A stretch of 64,000 nt of DNA from Hyperoodon ampullatus (Eukaryota; Chordata; Mammalia; Artiodactyla; Ziphiidae): NCBI GenBank assembly GCA_949752795.1, contig OX457068.1, positions 58,717,582 through 58,781,581 on the forward strand, given 5' to 3'. Below, piece after piece: positions 60,871 to 64,000 of the stretch. How positions within the stretch are numbered: the first letter of the stretch is position 1; each line of letters opens with the position of its first letter. The notes below the pieces were generated by a model, which was not told the origin of the DNA, did no database searches, and saw only the letters and a list, made by a program, of their open reading frames with translations. The position numbers and the translations under genes were made by a program.

Positions 60871-62450
60871 TTTCCAGAATACTACCATGCTTCTCATCAC
60901 TTGGAGTATCTGAATGGTTAAATTAGGTTACATTGTCAATTACTACACAGTCTGAATAAGTTAAAGCTCACATCTACATTGGTCATACAATGGATTTTGT
61001 TTAGGAACTACTACTAGATTTTTTTTCTTCATGTTCAATTAGTATTAATATAATTTTCTTTTTTCAAAGTCTTATTTTATTACAACCCAAACAAAAGCAT
61101 AATATTAAAGAAGAAGAAAGTCCTATGTAAAGAGTGTCAGATCCATAGGCTGACAGCATGAGCTTAAGTCCTGTGTGATTTGGGACGAGCCACTGCCTTT
61201 CTAGGGATCCCAAATGAACTCCAATGTAGACCTCTACACTTTTTGACCTTATGATATTTCAGTATCTGGTTGGAGTTAGGGGGAAAATATCTTGTGCGGG
61301 GAGTTTGGAAAAAAACTGGTCATTCTGGTAGCTTTACCAATTATACTTTGCCCAGCATATGAACAATTTTGGGCCTATTGTTATTTGCTGTGACACTTAA
61401 ATGTTCAACACAGTATTGATTCTAAATGTCAAGCCCTCTGCCTAGGCCATATTTCTGTGTGAAGAGCAGATCACAACAGAATATTAATTGAACCCTTTAA
61501 ATACACACTTACTCACAAATGCACACATATACACACATTCCTATATGCACGGTACAACACACAGCAATTTAAGTGCATGTTTAACCAGAGCCCATTCTCA
61601 ACTTTAACAGAAGCAAAATAGCTATGTTTTAAGTGTTGCTAAATAGTTTGTAGTGAGTTTTCCACCAAAATACATAATTTACTGCTGTAAAATAAGGTTA
61701 CATGATTTGAAATGGTATCTGGGACAGTTAATAACCGGATTAGGAACAATGATGAAATAGAATACTAATCTGAGACAGAAAATATTATATTATCATGCAC
61801 TAAAGGGAATAAATGAAATGTAATTGACTTAGTGCACTTGAAAAAAACAAGGTTTTGAAGAAAATTTCTAAGGTTTTTAAAGCACCTACAGAAAAGTTGA
61901 TAAGAATGAAAAACTGTTTATTGGTAAAATCAAGAAAAGACATGTAAGTTGATTAATGTTAGTCTATGTTGTAAAATCATTCTTAATATTCTGTAATTAA
62001 ATGATTATTTGGCATCTCAGAAGCAGAGACAAACTAACAAGCAAAGTTGTTTATATCCACATTATCTCGTGTTTTCAGTGCCACATAAATTCCATAATAA
62101 AAATTCTCATCACAAACTTCAATATCTGTGTTTTTTTTCTTGCCCAATAGGGTATGCCCCCTACCTGATAATTTCCTACAACTGTAGTAATTATATCTCA
62201 CATCCATGCTTTCCCCTCACCTCTTCTGTCCCCTGAACAAGTCTGGTCCTTCTTCACGTGACTCTGAATGGTGCAGTGTGCCTCCTCACCTTGGGAATTG
62301 TAGGTAATTGACACATCTTTAAAAGACACTGACCTTTCTGTGTCATGACTCAGTCATAACTATAAATTAAATCCTTGGTGCATTTAAAACAGTTGTTTTG
62401 AGAGTTCAATTTTAAATGATTCAGTTGTAACTTGTTCATCTTTTTTGAGG

Positions 62451-62453
<3 letters not shown>
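60871..62453. other. About 1.6 kb without recognisable genes
   Basis: A possible sense MIR relic lies at 61140-61230 ('tcctgtgtgatttgggacga' then 'gccactgcctttc'). The rest is AT-rich and unassigned. Confidence 0.45.
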
Positions 62454-62496
<43 letters not shown>

Positions 62497-62520
62497 TATA
62501 TAAACATATATATATATAGA
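62454..62520. repeat. (TA)n/(CA)n compound microsatellite
   Basis: A TA run of about 32 bp, a short CA run and further degenerate TA units. Confidence 0.93.
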
Positions 62521-62817
62521 TCAATATGTACACAGATAGATATATTAAATCATTTTATCACATAATTCTAGAAGTTTAGTTTAAAATTAGCAAGAAACTC
62601 TTTAACCCCCACTCACTTGAGAAATGCAAGGTCTTTATATTAATGAACAAGAAATATCTGATCAAAATTAGAAAAATATACTTTATGATTTAAAAAATAA
62701 GCTGTAAAGTTCTCACTGATACTCAAATCATATGAGAGGTCTTTCTTAACTGAAGTCTCCTCTGATTCTGAAGTGATAATCAACATCAGGATGTCCTGAA
62801 GCACAGATTGGAGGAAC

Positions 62818-62830
62818 CAAGATGGCGGAG
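62818..62830 (+). promoter_or_regulatory. YY1-like site at the L1 5' end
   Basis: CAAGATGGCGGAG contains the ATGGCGG core of YY1 sites. A YY1 site at this position is known to set the transcription start of human L1. The role here is inferred by position and similarity. Confidence 0.45.
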
Positions 62831-63712
62831 TAGAAGGATGTGCTCTCACTCCCTCTTGCGAGAACACCAGAACCACAACTAGCTGCTGGACAATCATCAA
62901 CAGGAAGACACTGGAACTCACCAAAAAAGATACCACACATCCAAAGACAAAAGAGAAGCCACAATGAGATCGTAGGAGGGCGCAATCACAGTAAAATCAA
63001 ATCTCATAACTGCTAGGTGGGTGACTCACAGACTGGAGAACACTTATACCACAGAAGTCCACACACTGGAGTGAAGGTTCCAAGCCCCATGTCAGGCTTC
63101 CCAAACTGGGGGACCAGCAAGGGGAGAAGGAATTCCTAGAGAATCAGACTTTGAAGACTAGAGGGAATTGATTGCAGAACTTTGACAGGACTGGGAGAAA
63201 CAGACACCCCACTCTTTGAGGGCATACACAAATTAGTGTACACATCGGGACCTAGGAGAGGAACAGTGACCCCAGGGGAGACAGAGCCTGACCTACCTGC
63301 TAGTGTTGAAGGCTCTCCTGCAGAGACGTGGGGTGGCTGTGGCTCACCGTGGGGATGGAAATGCTGGCAGCGGATGTTCTAGGAGGTGCTCCTTGGTGTG
63401 AGCCCTCCCAGAGTCTGTCATTGGCCCCACCAATGAGCCCAAGTGGGCTCCAGTGTTGGGTTACCTCAGGCCAAACCACCAACAGAGAGGGAACCCAGCC
63501 CCACCCATTAACAGTCAAGCAGATTAAAGTTTTACTGAGTTCTGCCCAACAGAGCAACAATCAGCTCTAACCACCACCAGTCCATCCCATCAGAAAACTA
63601 ACAGAAGCCTCTTAGATAGCCTCATCCACCAGAGGGTAGACAACAGAAGCAAGAAGAACTACAATCCTGCAGCCTGTGGAACAAAAACCACATTCAAAGA
63701 AAGATAGACAAG

Positions 63713-64000
63713 ATGAAAAGGCAGAGGGCTAAGTACCAGATGAAGGAACAAGATAAAACCCCAGGAAAACAACTTAATGAAGTGGAGATAATCAACCTTC
63801 CAGAAAAAGAATTTGGAATAATGATAGTGAACATGATCCAGGACCTCGGAAAAAGAATGGAGGAAAAGATTGAGAAGATGCAAGAAATGTTTAACAAAGA
63901 ACTAGAAGAATTAAAGAACAAACAAACAGAGAGGAACAATACTATAACTGAAATGAAAACTACACTAGAAGGAACCAATAGCAGAATAACTTATGCAGAA
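63713..64000 (+). CDS. L1 ORF1 protein, N-terminal part, open to window edge
   Basis: ATG at 63713 opens 96 codons with no stop up to the last base. The product begins MKRQRAKYQMKEQDKTPGKQ. It continues with the NLPEKEFGIMIVNMIQDLGK stretch that precedes the L1 ORF1 coiled coil, then a coiled coil of Glu/Lys/Leu heptads. ORF1p is a trimeric RNA-binding chaperone that coats L1 RNA in the cytoplasm for retrotransposition. The usual length is over 300 residues, so the RRM and C-terminal domains lie outside. It is one of the few mobile-element frames here that look undamaged. Whether the whole element is intact cannot be seen. Confidence 0.82.
   Translation, partial: MKRQRAKYQMKEQDKTPGKQLNEVEIINLPEKEFGIMIVNMIQDLGKRMEEKIEKMQEMFNKELEELKNKQTERNNTITEMKTTLEGTNSRITYAE

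Larger units (their letters stand above)
62810..64000 (+). mobile_element. L1 5' end, sense, runs off window
   Basis: Starts with the canonical L1 5' end 'gaggaaccaagatggcggag' and continues through about 900 bp of 5' UTR into an open ORF1. Because L1 copies are usually 5'-truncated, presence of the start suggests a full-length insertion. The rest lies beyond 64000. No left target duplication can be judged without the other end. Confidence 0.9.

Overview
This window is vertebrate nuclear DNA, almost certainly from a cetacean (whale or dolphin). The main evidence is a set of tRNA-derived SINEs of the CHR type. They have the head GGCTTCCCTGGTGG, a B-box-like GGGTTC, the body GGCCGCTGAGCC and an A-rich tail, and they occur alongside young and old L1 elements, L2, MIR and an ERVL-MaLR LTR. 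The base composition looks AT-rich by eye (not computed). I found no bacterial operon, CRISPR array, phage or plasmid structure, and no convincing multi-exon protein-coding gene. The window reads as intergenic or deep-intronic sequence.

Layout. 1-6.8 kb: old L2 and L1 fragments, then featureless sequence. 6.8-8.8 kb: an L2 copy split by a CHR SINE, next to a 5'-truncated L1, both with exact target-site duplications (TSDs). 8.8-30.3 kb: mostly unrecognised sequence with scattered MIR, L2, one old DNA transposon, microsatellites and two more SINEs. 30.3-40.1 kb: a nested LINE block, in which an ancient antisense L1 appears to be split by a sense L1 that itself has a large internal deletion and is followed by a SINE, and a second rearranged sense L1 lies beyond it. 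40.1-48.7 kb: sparse old repeats and one SINE. 48.7-54.4 kb: a nearly complete antisense L1 with 3' end, ORF2, part of ORF1 and 5' UTR, all mutated, with a SINE inserted in its endonuclease. 54.8-62.8 kb: L2 fragments, a SINE, and an MLT1-like LTR interrupted by a GC-richer insert. 62.8 kb to the end: the 5' end of a sense L1 whose ORF1 is open to the window edge.

The most unusual segment is the insert at about 58.2-59.7 kb. On the minus strand it carries an open frame of about 250 codons encoding a coiled-coil protein that I recognise as resembling the C-terminal part of FHAD1. It is uninterrupted by introns, truncated at its 5' end, and sits inside an LTR, so it looks like a retrocopy. The similarity appears to end exactly at a CAG|GTAGGC donor-like site, which suggests the copied RNA retained an intron or used an alternative last exon.

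Limits: repeat names are from memory of consensus sequences, subfamilies were not tested, and boundaries without a TSD are approximate by tens of bases or more. I found no undescribed biological system. The findings below concern retrotransposition history and a few unexplained repeats.
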